DNA of 64,000 nt from an uncultured Clostridia bacterium (GCA_947581635.1 CANPVE010000004.1:160983-224982), one strand, 5' to 3'; numbered from the stretch's first letter, positions 1 to 9,251 are shown. Notes: generated from the sequence alone by a model not told the origin. Made by a program: numbers and translations.

Positions 1-232
1 TGTTTTTATTGCGCGAGAGAATATTTTTTTCGACATTTGCGTTTTTTAATCTGCATTCCACCGAGCAGACAAAGTGAATATTGTCCTTTTTGCGCGCGTC
101 AACTGATTTCTTCGTGATCCTCAGCGATACAATTTCAGCGGGGGCAACCTTTATAAGCCTTGCCGCCGCGTTTGTGAGATATTCAGTGTTCATATCATCA
201 AGTGGGACTTTGATATCGTTTATTTGTATCAT
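1..232 (-). CDS. FAD-dependent dehydrogenase, COG2509-like (N-terminal part only)
   Basis: Reading leftwards from an ATG at 232, about 77 codons stay open to the window edge. The peptide begins MIQINDIKVPLDDMNTEYLT and continues with the segment SVDARKKDNIHFVCSVE. That N-terminal module (a small ferredoxin-like fold with the SVDARKK signature) is typical of the uncharacterised FAD-dependent dehydrogenases of Firmicutes, usually about 530 residues. The FAD domain itself lies outside the window. An AAAGGA ribosome-binding site sits at 247-252. The start lies 21 bases after the stop of the upstream flavoprotein gene, so the two are probably cotranscribed. No substrate can be inferred. Confidence 0.75.
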   Translation of the reverse strand, partial: MIQINDIKVPLDDMNTEYLTNAAARLIKVAPAEIVSLRITKKSVDARKKDNIHFVCSVECRLKNANVEKNILSRNKN

Positions 233-253
233 AATGTCTATAATATTCCTTTG

Positions 254-1525
254 TTACTTACTCTTTGTCATATCTTTTTTAATCAAGAAGGCTGCGCTTC
301 TGCCCGCCAAAATTCCTGTACTCCACGCCCACTGCAAATTAAATCCGCCGCATTTGCCATCGGCATTGAGCATCTCCCCGGCGGCAAACAGCCCTGTATG
401 AAGCCGTGACTGCATAGTCATTCCGTCAAACTCCGACAGTCGAATCCCGCCGCTCGTCACCTGTGCGCTGTTCCATGAAGCGACGCCGCTGACGGGAAAT
501 CTCCAGCACTTTATCACAGAAGCAATGCGCCTGATGTCGCCGTCACTAAGTTCCGATACTGAACGGGACAGCGGCGTCATGCCCGAATGCTTGAGTATAC
601 ACATTCCCACGCGCTTATTAAAAACACCCGTGAGATAATTTTCCAACGTGAGATGTGGCAGTATGGTTCTGCGCTTGGCGAGCAGAGCGATTATGTCCTC
701 CATATTTCGCTCAGGGAGCATATCCAATTCAACACAAAGATTGTCGGAGCGCACATTCTCGGCAGCAGATGAAAGCTGAAATATCACTATTCCAGATAAC
801 GCCTTGTCTCCAAACTGCACCTCGCCGGTATCAGAATAGATCACGCCGCGTTCATCGCAAATTGATGCATTGGCATATGCCCTGATCCCTTTGAGAGAAC
901 TGAGGTGCGGTGAATCTACCGGTATGGGCGCGAGCGAAGGGGTGAGGCGTGTGGCGGTATGTCCGAGCGACTGCATGAGGCCGTATCCCCAATTCACGCC
1001 ACCGAGATTGGGAGCGGCCATTCCGCCGCAAGCCACCACAAGGCATTTGGCCCGAACGATTCCAAGCGGTGAATTCATTATGTAATATGGGCCTTCATGG
1101 CGTATCTTTTCAATGCGGCAGCCGCACACTTCGGCTATATTCAGCCGCGCCAGTTCGAGTCTCAGCAGATCAAGCACGGCAGACGCCTGTCCGCACGATG
1201 GATAAATCCGACCTTCATCTTCCTCACGCCATACCAGGCCCAATGATTCAAAAAAAGCCAGCGTATCAGAAACATTCACACCACTGAACACTTGACTGAC
1301 CGCATGGGCGTCGTCCGAATTATAGCAGGACGGCGTTGCTAATCGGTTTGTAAGATTGCAGCGTCCATTACCAGTTGCCAGCAGCTTTCTGCCGCATCTG
1401 GGCTGGGCGTCAAATACGGCGATTTTGGCGCTCTGCGAAAACTCACGTCCCGCCGATACCGCTGCCGCCAAGCCCGAAGCGCCTCCGCCCACTATCGCCA
1501 AATCCAAATCATATGTAATATCTAT
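254..1525 (-). CDS. NAD(P)/FAD-dependent oxidoreductase, BaiN/HI0933 family
   Basis: This is a flavoprotein of about 420 residues. It opens with the dinucleotide-binding motif IVGGGASGLAAA and ends with the family signature FAAGEMLNADGKCGGFNLQWAW, after which the helix ILAGRSAA closes the FAD site. Relatives are annotated as BaiN-type or aminoacetone-oxidase-like flavoproteins, and the physiological substrate is unknown. It follows nagA directly in the same operon. The start is unusual. The first ordinary start codon in frame, a TTG at 1507, lies 26 bases from the only Shine-Dalgarno (GGGAGG, 1534-1539). An in-frame ATA at 1525 is 8 bases away and gives an N-terminus of normal family length, so I chose it. 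A conservative annotation would use 1507. Confidence 0.85.
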   Translation of the reverse strand: MDITYDLDLAIVGGGASGLAAAVSAGREFSQSAKIAVFDAQPRCGRKLLATGNGRCNLTNRLATPSCYNSDDAHAVSQVFSGVNVSDTLAFFESLGLVWREEDEGRIYPSCGQASAVLDLLRLELARLNIAEVCGCRIEKIRHEGPYYIMNSPLGIVRAKCLVVACGGMAAPNLGGVNWGYGLMQSLGHTATRLTPSLAPIPVDSPHLSSLKGIRAYANASICDERGVIYSDTGEVQFGDKALSGIVIFQLSSAAENVRSDNLCVELDMLPERNMEDIIALLAKRRTILPHLTLENYLTGVFNKRVGMCILKHSGMTPLSRSVSELSDGDIRRIASVIKCWRFPVSGVASWNSAQVTSGGIRLSEFDGMTMQSRLHTGLFAAGEMLNADGKCGGFNLQWAWSTGILAGRSAAFLIKKDMTKSK

Positions 1526-1530
1526 CTCAA

Positions 1531-2685
1531 TTACCTCCCGACAAAATTAAAATCCTCGTCAAGCAATATCAGACGCGCGGATTTTCCCACGGCAATCGAG
1601 CCGAAATATCCATCAATTCCCAGTGCGCGCGCAGGGTTTAGCGTAACTGCACGAAGCGCGTCAAGGGGTGGTATGCCGAATTCGATGGCATTGCGGAAAC
1701 TCTGCCACAAATCAGTGACCGAACCTGCAAGCGTGCCGTCCGGCAACCGCGCTTCATTGCCGGAAACGCGCACATTCTGATTTCCCAAACGAAAATCTCC
1801 ATCGCCCAGACCCGTTGCGGCCATAGCGTCAGATACCAGGCAGAGCCTGTCCGCACCTATAAGTCTGTAGGTAAGGCGTATTATCGCGGGATGAATGTGC
1901 AGTCCGTCACAAATCAATTCGCAGAAAGCGTTACTTTCGAGCAGCGCCGCCGCGCCGTTCGGTTCGCGGTGGCTTATAGCTCCCATGCCGTTGTAAAGAT
2001 GGGTCGCATTGGATATACCCGCGTCAATTGCGCGGAGCATGGTTTCATAATCTGCCGCAGTGTGCGCGGCGGAGACGCGGCAAATTTGAGAGGCCCCTCT
2101 TATGAATTCCACAGCACCCTCGGCCTCGGGCGCAACGCACGCCACGCGAATATTTTCGCCACTCAACCGATAAAGTTCATTCAACTTGCCTATATCGGGC
2201 GGCTGAATGTATTCAACCGGCTGTGCGCCGCATTTGGCAGCTGACAGAAACGGACCCTCGAGATAAATTCCGGCGGGAACCGCGCCGATTTGGGGATTTA
2301 CCACCGCCTTCTGATATCTCGTTACAAGGCGGCAAAGCCCGTCGTACGACATCGTCATGGCGGCGGGCGCAAAGACGGCGATTCCCCGTGAGTACAGATA
2401 CTCGCTCATCGCGGCAATGCAGGCCGCCGTATCCGGATGCGAACTGAAATCCATCCCGACGCAGCCGTGAATGTGCATATCCACCAGAGCCGGGGCCAGG
2501 ATTTTCCCCGAAATGTCAATTTCTTTCGCTCCATCGGAGATCGAGCCGCGCGGCACAATTTCCATTATCCTGCCATTTGACACACGCACATCGGCTTCGG
2601 CGAGCGTGAAATCGGAAAGCACGGTCAATCCGTTTTTATAAAGCAATCCTTTTAGCCCCCTTCGATTATTGGTAAACAGTTTCAT
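1531..2685 (-). CDS. nagA: N-acetylglucosamine-6-phosphate deacetylase
   Basis: This protein of 384 residues removes acetate from GlcNAc-6-phosphate in amino-sugar and peptidoglycan recycling, in the cytoplasm. The amidohydrolase metal motif is seen as DMHIHGCVG (H71 and H73). It is followed by the ligand Glu in GIYLEGPF, the histidines of SAAHTAAD and THLYNGM, and the catalytic Asp in LVSDAMAATG. The reading frame stays open well upstream into gpr on the other strand. The family-length start is the ATG at 2685; another in-frame ATG lies at 2700, and neither has a strong ribosome-binding site. No nagB or PTS gene is adjacent. The gene is divergent from gpr and cotranscribed with the flavoprotein downstream. 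Confidence 0.93.
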   Translation of the reverse strand: MKLFTNNRRGLKGLLYKNGLTVLSDFTLAEADVRVSNGRIMEIVPRGSISDGAKEIDISGKILAPALVDMHIHGCVGMDFSSHPDTAACIAAMSEYLYSRGIAVFAPAAMTMSYDGLCRLVTRYQKAVVNPQIGAVPAGIYLEGPFLSAAKCGAQPVEYIQPPDIGKLNELYRLSGENIRVACVAPEAEGAVEFIRGASQICRVSAAHTAADYETMLRAIDAGISNATHLYNGMGAISHREPNGAAALLESNAFCELICDGLHIHPAIIRLTYRLIGADRLCLVSDAMAATGLGDGDFRLGNQNVRVSGNEARLPDGTLAGSVTDLWQSFRNAIEFGIPPLDALRAVTLNPARALGIDGYFGSIAVGKSARLILLDEDFNFVGR

Positions 2686-2714
2686 GCATATTTTTCCCAT
2701 ACCCGACAATACTA
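2686..2714 (+). promoter_or_regulatory. Possible forespore (sigma-F/G-type) promoter of gpr
   Basis: A GCATA box (2686-2690) is followed after 17 bases by AATACTA (2708-2714), about 38 bases before the gpr start. This resembles the GHATR and CATnnTA elements of sigma-G/F promoters. gpr is forespore-expressed in Bacillus. No sigma-A promoter is seen in the short divergent region. The assignment is by eye. Confidence 0.4.
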
Positions 2715-2751
2715 ACATATAACAATACAAAAGCAAGGGGCGCTTAAATTT

Positions 2752-3606
2752 ATGAATTACCGAACCGATTTGACAATAGAGCTGACCGAAGCGGCAGGCG
2801 AAGTTGAGGGTGTAAATTCCGAAAGTTATTCCGCAGACGGCGTGAATATAACCAAGACCGTTATCAGCGACAACAGTGCCGCTCAAAAGATAGGCAAGCC
2901 GCAAGGTGAATATTATACTCTGGAAATGCTGCCCTTCTCGGACAGCGCCTTCGAGCCTGAGAACTGCTTTGAGGCGGCCTCTGACATTCTGGGTGAAATG
3001 CTGCCCAAGCACGGCTGCGTGCTCGCCGTCGGTCTGGGCAACGTCGGCATAACTCCCGACGCGTTGGGTCCAAAGGCAGCGAACCGAATACTCGCCACCC
3101 GACACATCTCGAGCGAACTGGCAGAAAAATGCGGCCTTGCTCCCCTGCGCAAAACCGCTGTAATCGCACCGGGCGTTCTTGGTCAGACGGGCATTGAAGC
3201 AGCCGAGTACATCAAGTGCATATGCGCGGAACTGAGACCGTCGGCCGTGATTGTTATAGACGCAATGGCGGCGCGCAGTCTCTCGCGTCTCGGCCGCACT
3301 CTGCAAATCAGCGACAGCGGAATCTCACCCGGAGCAGGAGTGGGAAACAACCGCCCGCAGATAGACAGCCAATTTTTGGGCACCCGCGTGATATCACTGG
3401 GGGTGCCTACTGTAGTCGATATGCAGACGTTGGCGCATGATATATGCCAAGATAAAAGCAAGTCGTCAAATATCGGCAATAATCTTATAGTCACCCCGCG
3501 CGAAATAGATCTGCTTACCGACCGGGCCGCCAACTTCATAGCAATGGCGATAAACGGGGCTTTACAACCTCATCTTCACCCATCGGAAATAGCAAAGCTG
3601 TTTTGA
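2752..3606 (+). CDS. gpr: Germination protease GPR (spore endopeptidase)
   Basis: GPR degrades the small acid-soluble proteins of the spore core at germination. The 284-residue protein carries the family's conserved blocks: RTDLTIE at residues 4-10, TPDALGP with D103, IDAMAAR with D170, and GVPTVVDMQT. D103 and D170 correspond to the two aspartates proposed as catalytic in the A25 family. It is shorter than the Bacillus enzyme (about 370), mostly through a shorter C-terminal insert. The self-processing site RTD/L lies only six residues from the start, whereas the B. subtilis propeptide has 16. No ATG, GTG or TTG exists upstream in frame, so this is not a mis-called start. The gene shows that the host sporulates. 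Confidence 0.95.
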   Translation: MNYRTDLTIELTEAAGEVEGVNSESYSADGVNITKTVISDNSAAQKIGKPQGEYYTLEMLPFSDSAFEPENCFEAASDILGEMLPKHGCVLAVGLGNVGITPDALGPKAANRILATRHISSELAEKCGLAPLRKTAVIAPGVLGQTGIEAAEYIKCICAELRPSAVIVIDAMAARSLSRLGRTLQISDSGISPGAGVGNNRPQIDSQFLGTRVISLGVPTVVDMQTLAHDICQDKSKSSNIGNNLIVTPREIDLLTDRAANFIAMAINGALQPHLHPSEIAKLF

Positions 3607-3738
3607 TTTATGAATAGGAAATTTCCGGGTCACAGCAGATATCATCTTACTACGGTAGATAATAAATTGACCAATAAATTAAATATGCAATTATATAACC
3701 AAAAATAAAATCAACTTGATAATACGAATTATGTATTG

Positions 3739-3779
3739 CCGCCCTGCCCGAGCTGCGGCGTTTGGGCAGGGCGGTTTTT
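3739..3779 (+). terminator. Rho-independent terminator after gpr
   Basis: An 11-bp perfect stem (CCGCCCTGCCC at 3739-3749 with GGGCAGGGCGG at 3764-3774) is followed by five T on the plus strand. It lies 130 bases past the gpr stop and directly before the convergent end of ndoA. Confidence 0.85.
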
Positions 3780-3786
3780 CTAAAAA

Positions 3787-4161
3787 TCAGTTTGCCTTGC
3801 GTATATTGCCTGAATCGGTGCCGAGACCGAAGCTTATCGAAATCGCGTGGTCTACCTTGTCCATTGTGCTGTCTTCCAGACGTCCCATGCATTCTTTGAG
3901 ACGGCGCTTGTCTAACGTGCGTATCTGCTCGAGCAGCACTACAGAATCCTTGTGAAGCCCGCACTCAACCGACTGTACATAGATGTGTGTCGGCAGGTGA
4001 GATTTGTCGGTTTGGCTGGTGATTGCCGCCGCAATCACAGTTGGGCTGAATTTGTTGCCGACATCATTCTGTACTATAAGTACGGGTCTTACGCCGCCCT
4101 GTTCTGAACCGACCACGGGGCTGAGGTCAGCATAATATATATCGCCTCTCTTAACATTCAT
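3787..4161 (-). CDS. ndoA: MazF/PemK-family endoribonuclease toxin (NdoA/EndoA type)
   Basis: This 124-residue protein is a close match in plan to the B. subtilis mRNA interferase EndoA. It reads [20 protein letters not shown], then [22 protein letters not shown]25 and T48 occupy the positions of the catalytic Arg and Thr. The family cleaves single-stranded mRNA at a short U-rich motif and is normally held inactive by a small antitoxin encoded just upstream. No antitoxin gene and no alanine racemase gene is present here. The start at 4161 is preceded by a GGACGG-type ribosome-binding site. A TTGACG-N16-TATGAT promoter lies about 160 bases upstream. Confidence 0.92.
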   Translation of the reverse strand: MNVKRGDIYYADLSPVVGSEQGGVRPVLIVQNDVGNKFSPTVIAAAITSQTDKSHLPTHIYVQSVECGLHKDSVVLLEQIRTLDKRRLKECMGRLEDSTMDKVDHAISISFGLGTDSGNIRKAN

Positions 4162-4263
4162 AAATAAATCGTCCGTCCTTTCCATTTTTGCGCGGTTAAA
4201 AAGCCGCAAACATCTTCTTACAGAAAACATCCGTTTGTATTTTGAAATAATTGCCGGTTTCAA

Positions 4264-4607
4264 ATTGCAATTGAAATCGGTGCCGCATTGATATTTTTGC
4301 CATAATCACCGCATATAATCATATTTTCAAATAAATCTTCGTCAAAAAATTAGACGCCATGATAATATCTTGTAAAAAACCGAGGGCATACATCGAAAAT
4401 TTGCGCCTCTAATAATATATTATGCCGATGCGGGCGAATATGAGCAAATGATGTCGAGACTATATAAATTTTTCAATATTTTTTAATTAATATGTATTTA
4501 TGTCACTTTTTCGGCGATCGTGGCAAAACAATTACAACGACGCAAAGGAAACTGATGGACTATGTTGAATTTAGTAAAAAATCCACAACAAACGCCGTTT
4601 GTATGAA
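4264..4607. other. Intergenic region upstream of ndoA
   Basis: This AT-rich stretch has no open frame of convincing length on either strand, including where an EndoAI-type antitoxin would be expected. It contains the ndoA promoter and a small near-palindrome (ACAAACG at 4588-4594 with CGTTTGT at 4596-4602) just past the comM stop. Confidence 0.6.
4318..4345 (-). promoter_or_regulatory. Sigma-A promoter of ndoA
   Basis: On the minus strand TTGACG (4340-4345), a 16-base spacer and TATGAT (4318-4323) precede ndoA, implying an untranslated leader of roughly 150 bases. Confidence 0.55.
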
Positions 4608-6137
4608 TCAATTATTCCAATAATTTCTGTCAAGACTGCGAAACTGTACCGCCTCCGAGATATGGGCTGATTCTATTTTTTCGCTGCTGTCTAAATCCGC
4701 TATTGTGCGCGCCACTTTCATGATTCGGTCATATGCCCGCCCCGACAGATTCAGTCTGTCGAAAGCCATTTGGAGCAGCCTCGACGCCTCGTCAGTCATT
4801 GGGCAGGTTTCATGCAGCATAGCGGGCGTAATCCTCGCATTGCAAGAGATATCCTTTCCCTCAAAGCGCCGCTGCTGAAGCTTTCGTGCGGCGTTCACGC
4901 GCTTGCGAATTTCAGCGGAGCTTTCCGACGGAGACGGACGCGAAAGATCATTGTAATCAACGGGCGGAACTTCGGCATGAATGTCCATTCGATCGAGCAG
5001 CGGTCCCGATATCTTTCCCAAATATTTTGCAACAGCCCCCTTTTTGCAAGTGCATCGTTTGGTTGGATGTCCAAAATACCCGCAGCGGCAGGGATTCATG
5101 GCGGCTATCATCTGAAAATCGCACGGATACGTGACGCGGCCCGTGGAGCGCGATATTGTAACCACATGGTCTTCCAGCGGCTGACGCAGCATTTCGAGCG
5201 CCATATTATTGAATTCTGGAAGCTCGTCGAGGAACAACACGCCATTATGCGCAAGCGAAACCTCGCCCGGACCCGGAATATGCCCGCCTCCCGCAAGCGC
5301 GGCGGGCGAAGCGTTGTGATGAGGCGCGCGGAACGGACGACGGCGTATGAGCTGTACATTCGGCGGAAGTATGCCCGCTATAGAGTGAATTTTCGTTACT
5401 TGGATTGATTCCTCAAAGGTCATATCCGGCAGAATCGAAGGAAATCGCTTGGCAAGCATACTTTTGCCTGAACCCGGCGGACCTATCAGCAACACATTGT
5501 GTCCTCCCGCGGCGGCAACTTCAAGCGCACGCTTGGCCGCGCTTTGTCCACGCACGTCGGCAAAATCGGGGCAATCCAAATCAATAAGATTGTCGGGGAA
5601 ATCTTCTGTGCCTATAGGCTTTAACGGACTTTTGCCGGTAATATGCTCTATTATCTCGCCCACATTATTCACGGCATATATCTCAATTCCATTCACCACC
5701 GACGCCTCGGCGGCATTCGCCCTGGGTATGAACAACGATTTGTAGCCGAGATCACGCGCCTTTATCGCCATTGCGAGCACACCGCGCACCGCTCGAACCT
5801 CGCCTGTAAGCGACAGCTCGCCTATATAGGCGCTGCCTTCGGGAATGGAGTCTATCTGTAGACTGGCGCGGAGCAGCACCATGAATATTGGAAGATCATA
5901 CATGGGACCCTCTTTGCGGATATCGGCGGGAGCGAGATTTATCGTAATTTTTGCAAGCGGGAATTCAAAGTCGCAGTTTCTCATCGCGGCCCTCACACGA
6001 TCGCGCGATTCCTTTACGGAAGTATCAGGCAAACCCACAACGTCGAATCCAGGCATACTTTCGTCGATATCCGCCTCCACTTTGACGCCGTATGCGTCTA
6101 TGCCAAAATATCCCACACTGTTTACAACAGCAAACAT
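4608..6137 (-). CDS. comM: YifB/ComM-family Mg-chelatase-like AAA+ ATPase
   Basis: This 509-residue protein has the family architecture. An N-terminal Lon-like fold (about residues 1-165, with GFDVVGLPDTSVKESRDRV) is followed by a Mg-chelatase AAA+ domain with Walker A GPPGSGKSMLAKR and Walker B LFLDELPEF. Next come a zinc-binding CRCGYFGHPTKRCTC stretch and the chelatase C-terminal domain. Haemophilus and Acinetobacter ComM is a helicase promoting branch migration in natural transformation; its role in Clostridia is not established. In many Firmicutes it neighbours dprA, but here it stands alone between ndoA and a nucleoside-kinase-like gene. AGGTG acts as ribosome-binding site. Confidence 0.93.
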   Translation of the reverse strand: MFAVVNSVGYFGIDAYGVKVEADIDESMPGFDVVGLPDTSVKESRDRVRAAMRNCDFEFPLAKITINLAPADIRKEGPMYDLPIFMVLLRASLQIDSIPEGSAYIGELSLTGEVRAVRGVLAMAIKARDLGYKSLFIPRANAAEASVVNGIEIYAVNNVGEIIEHITGKSPLKPIGTEDFPDNLIDLDCPDFADVRGQSAAKRALEVAAAGGHNVLLIGPPGSGKSMLAKRFPSILPDMTFEESIQVTKIHSIAGILPPNVQLIRRRPFRAPHHNASPAALAGGGHIPGPGEVSLAHNGVLFLDELPEFNNMALEMLRQPLEDHVVTISRSTGRVTYPCDFQMIAAMNPCRCGYFGHPTKRCTCKKGAVAKYLGKISGPLLDRMDIHAEVPPVDYNDLSRPSPSESSAEIRKRVNAARKLQQRRFEGKDISCNARITPAMLHETCPMTDEASRLLQMAFDRLNLSGRAYDRIMKVARTIADLDSSEKIESAHISEAVQFRSLDRNYWNN

Positions 6138-6187
6138 AATTTTTTACACCTCGCTTTTCATCTTCCGATTACTATAAATAAACGTGT

Positions 6188-7147
6188 CTAAGACAGTGCG
6201 CCTTGCCCTATAAATTCCCTTATCATAGAATCAGCGGGTATGAGCCGCTCGTCGAGATTCTCAAAGAGAGCCAAATTTTTGATGTAGTCTTGGGCTTCCG
6301 CGTAATAGGGACTGTCCTCCCCTATTTGTCCGAGAATTTCTATCGCCTTATCCGCTATGGCATTTACCTCGTATATGTGGATTGAATTTATCGTTACGGT
6401 AGCGGTTCGCTTGTATGGCGATATGTACAGCTCCTCGCCGCGCTGCACTTGAGGCCACATTTCAAAAGTGCGGTTGGGTGCGCTGCTGCGAAATTTGTAA
6501 TCGCGCACCAGCCTGCGCAGAAACCTTATCTGTCGGGCAGATATAACTTCTTCATCTCCCTCCTTGATTCCCTGCTTGACGCTGATGTATATTTTAACCA
6601 TTTTGTCGTCGGGCAAACAGTCGGTGATTATGGAATTGAGAGCGTGTATCCCCTCCACTATCACAACGTCATTTTCTCCTATTTCAAGCGGATAGCGCTC
6701 TGGCGCGGGGCTTTTGGTGGAAAAGTCAAAACGCGGCATCATGCACCGTCCGTGTGCCAGCAGTGCGGCCATACATTCATGCATAAGTTCTATATCAAGC
6801 GCATACACAGACTCGTAATCGTACACGCCGTTTGGGAGAAGCGGCGCTTTGCGCTCTCCCTTGAAGAAATCGTCCAGCGACAAACGCACGGCGTTGGCAC
6901 CCGATGCCTTGACGCGCTCTACAATCATATTCGCCGTGGTGGTCTTGCCGGAGCTTGAGGGTCCCGCTATCATCACCAGCTTGCGACCCGGGCCAGCGGT
7001 CATAACGAAATCCGCTATCTCGTTGACACGCTTACGATATTGATGTTCCATCTGATATATAAGTTCCTGAGGTGAATTTTTAACGGCATCGTTTATATGC
7101 CGCAGTCGCTCGGTGTAGTGTATATAATAATCAACAAAATTTATCAT
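6188..7147 (-). CDS. Uridine kinase-like P-loop protein (phosphoribulokinase/uridine kinase family)
   Basis: This 319-residue protein has a Walker A motif GPSSSGKTTTA near residue 62. It continues with the PRK/URK blocks LSLDDFFKGE, YDYESVYALDIEL, PRFDFSTKSPAPER and VVIVEGIHALN. The C-terminal helical extension (QIRFLRRLVRDYKFR) is typical of the long Clostridial nucleoside kinases, so phosphorylation of uridine or cytidine is likely but unproven. The ATG at 7147 lies inside the 3' end of hemZ (17-base overlap), so the two genes are translationally coupled. Confidence 0.87.
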   Translation of the reverse strand: MINFVDYYIHYTERLRHINDAVKNSPQELIYQMEHQYRKRVNEIADFVMTAGPGRKLVMIAGPSSSGKTTTANMIVERVKASGANAVRLSLDDFFKGERKAPLLPNGVYDYESVYALDIELMHECMAALLAHGRCMMPRFDFSTKSPAPERYPLEIGENDVVIVEGIHALNSIITDCLPDDKMVKIYISVKQGIKEGDEEVISARQIRFLRRLVRDYKFRSSAPNRTFEMWPQVQRGEELYISPYKRTATVTINSIHIYEVNAIADKAIEILGQIGEDSPYYAEAQDYIKNLALFENLDERLIPADSMIREFIGQGALS

Positions 7148-8588
7148 AAAATTCTGTTATTCCCTTCTTCCTCTCGATCATCTCGTCAAATCGCGAGATA
7201 TATTCATAGGGATACTTGTAGTTAAATATGCGCTCAATATTGTTGACGCCAGGCTGCTTAAGTTTGGTTACCGCACCGCCGCCCACAGCCAATATGGTGT
7301 GGGTTTCGTCCATGATGAATACATTGTAAACGCCCTCGCTGCCCGGCTTGGACCAGCCGACATTCTCCAGGTTGCCCACCATTCCCGACTGCCTGTAGAG
7401 ATAATACGGCTCGTAACCCGTTTCGGTCAGCCGACGCTCACCGTAATCAAGCATTTGAGATGCCAACGCGCCTTCCGCATTATACTCAGCAATGTGTCCC
7501 GTGACCAGTCCCGCAGCGCGTTTCATGGCAAGAGTGTGAACCGTGATTGACTGTGGTTCCATAGCAATCACTCCGTCGACCGTACGGCGGTAAGATTCAA
7601 GGGTATCGCCCTGCAAACCCGCTATTAAATCCATATTTATATTATCAAAGCCCGCAGACTTCGCCCAATCCATTGCTCTGTAAACCTGCTCAACGGTGTG
7701 ACGGCGGCCTATTGACCTGAGTATACTGTCGTTAAGCGTCTGAGGATTGATACTCACCCGCCCTACTCCGCTATGGCGGATAGCGGCAAGTTTTTCGGGT
7801 GTAATTGTATCGGGCCGCCCCGCCTCCACGGTGAATTCATGTACGCCCGACATATCGAAGTGATTTGTAACGGCAGTAAGAACCCGCTCCAATTGTTCCG
7901 CTGACAAAGTGGTGGGGGTACCTCCGCCCATATAGACCGATTCCAACCGCAGGTTCAGCGATTTGGCTATATCCGCAGTCAGTTCAATCTCTCTTACCAG
8001 CAGTTCCACATACTGCGGGATCAGCTTTGCCGCGTGCTCCACCGACTGCGAGACGAAAGAGCAATAGCTGCACCTGGACGGACAAAACGGAATTGATATA
8101 TACAGGCTGAAAGAATTGTCGCGGGACAGCGCGAGAATTTTATCCTCGTTGCCAAGTGTGCGCCGACTGAGATTGAGTTTCTTCTCCGACACCAGATAAT
8201 CGTCCGTGAATCGATGCTCCGCCTCTTCCCTGCCGTATTCGGCGGTGAGCATACGCAACAGTTTCATTGGCCGTATACCCGTGAGCAATCCCCACGGCGG
8301 TTCAAATCCGGTCAATTCGGTAAACTGACGGCAAAGCATTTGCGCTATCGTAAGTTCACAAAAATTCTTGTCGTGGGATTTGGACTCGTCAACGCTGGTT
8401 TCATCAAAAAATTCGCGCTCGCCCAAATTTAATTTGGACGAAAGCTGTTGACCACGCCAACGCACCTCAATTCTCAAAGCGTTAGGATCGTCCGCCTCAC
8501 GTTCGTTCATCTTCTGGTCGGGAAAGAACACCCGAGCCAGCTTTTCATATTCGTATCTCGAATTTATACCCTCGGTCAAAATATACAT
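7131..8588 (-). CDS. hemZ: Coproporphyrinogen dehydrogenase-like radical SAM protein HemZ
   Basis: This 485-residue protein has an N-terminal HemZ-specific domain (about 1-150) and a radical SAM core with the cluster motif C169PSRC173SYC176. It is followed by YMGGGTPTTL and the glycine-rich VEAGRPDTI strand. The C-terminal HemN-like part includes the segment LENVGWSKPG. B. subtilis HemZ is a homologue of the oxygen-independent coproporphyrinogen III oxidase; many Clostridial copies occur in organisms without a full haem pathway, so the substrate should be treated as open. No haem gene is adjacent. Confidence 0.92.
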   Translation of the reverse strand: MYILTEGINSRYEYEKLARVFFPDQKMNEREADDPNALRIEVRWRGQQLSSKLNLGEREFFDETSVDESKSHDKNFCELTIAQMLCRQFTELTGFEPPWGLLTGIRPMKLLRMLTAEYGREEAEHRFTDDYLVSEKKLNLSRRTLGNEDKILALSRDNSFSLYISIPFCPSRCSYCSFVSQSVEHAAKLIPQYVELLVREIELTADIAKSLNLRLESVYMGGGTPTTLSAEQLERVLTAVTNHFDMSGVHEFTVEAGRPDTITPEKLAAIRHSGVGRVSINPQTLNDSILRSIGRRHTVEQVYRAMDWAKSAGFDNINMDLIAGLQGDTLESYRRTVDGVIAMEPQSITVHTLAMKRAAGLVTGHIAEYNAEGALASQMLDYGERRLTETGYEPYYLYRQSGMVGNLENVGWSKPGSEGVYNVFIMDETHTILAVGGGAVTKLKQPGVNNIERIFNYKYPYEYISRFDEMIERKKGITEFYDKFC

Positions 8589-8612
8589 CTTTTCAAGTCA
8601 GACCCTTTAAGT

Positions 8613-9251
8613 TTAATATTCTCCAATCATCTTCACATATGGATTGCTTGCGCGCTCCCGCGACAGCGTGGTGAAATCGTAATGTCCGGTATATACCAAA
8701 CAGTCACCCTGAAGCGCCATCAGCTTCTTGAGCGAACGCATCATTTTTTCAGTACTGCCACCAGGCATATCGGTCCTTCCAACGCTCTCGCGGAAAAGCG
8801 TATCTCCGGCAAACATCAGTCCCTCGGTAATATAACAACAGCTTCCCTCGGTATGTCCCGGAGTGTGCATTACGGTGAACTCAGTATTGCCAACCTTAAA
8901 CTTATCTCCGTCTTTAAATGTTATGTCGGCCTGGGGATAAATCATTCTTATCCCTGCAAACGCACCCGAGAGATTGATGTGCGGATCGCGCAGACCTTCG
9001 GCATCGTCATTGTAAACTGCAATGGGCGCCCGTGTGATATCCTTGACTTCGCCTGCCGCGCCCACATGATCGAAGTGGCAATGGGTGAGCAGAATGTAAT
9101 CAAACATATCACGACCCGCAAGATCAATCTCGGCGCGAAGTTCCTCATTCATCTCACCCGGATCAACAATCGCACATCTTCCCGTGCTGTCATCACGATA
9201 TATATAACAATTGGTTTCCAACTCACCAACAACTATTCGTTTTACGCTCAT
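8613..9251 (-). CDS. MBL-fold metallo-hydrolase (glyoxalase II-like)
   Basis: This 212-residue protein belongs to the short glyoxalase II-like metallo-beta-lactamase group. The zinc motif THCHFDH gives H57, H59, D61 and H62. Further ligands are in HTPGHTEGS, FAGDTLF and the late TGHYD. It probably hydrolyses a thioester such as a glutathione or bacillithiol adduct, but the substrate cannot be read. I chose the ATG at 9251, preceded by GGGAGA, rather than the longer frame from 9275. It lies 23 bases upstream of hemZ and 58 bases downstream of dtd, all on one strand. Confidence 0.88.
   Translation of the reverse strand: MSVKRIVVGELETNCYIYRDDSTGRCAIVDPGEMNEELRAEIDLAGRDMFDYILLTHCHFDHVGAAGEVKDITRAPIAVYNDDAEGLRDPHINLSGAFAGIRMIYPQADITFKDGDKFKVGNTEFTVMHTPGHTEGSCCYITEGLMFAGDTLFRESVGRTDMPGGSTEKMMRSLKKLMALQGDCLVYTGHYDFTTLSRERASNPYVKMIGEY

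Noticed and set aside
4770..5408. Plus-strand frame of 212 codons inside comM
   Set aside because: It is the antisense shadow of a well-conserved AAA+ gene; no ribosome-binding site and no recognisable motif.
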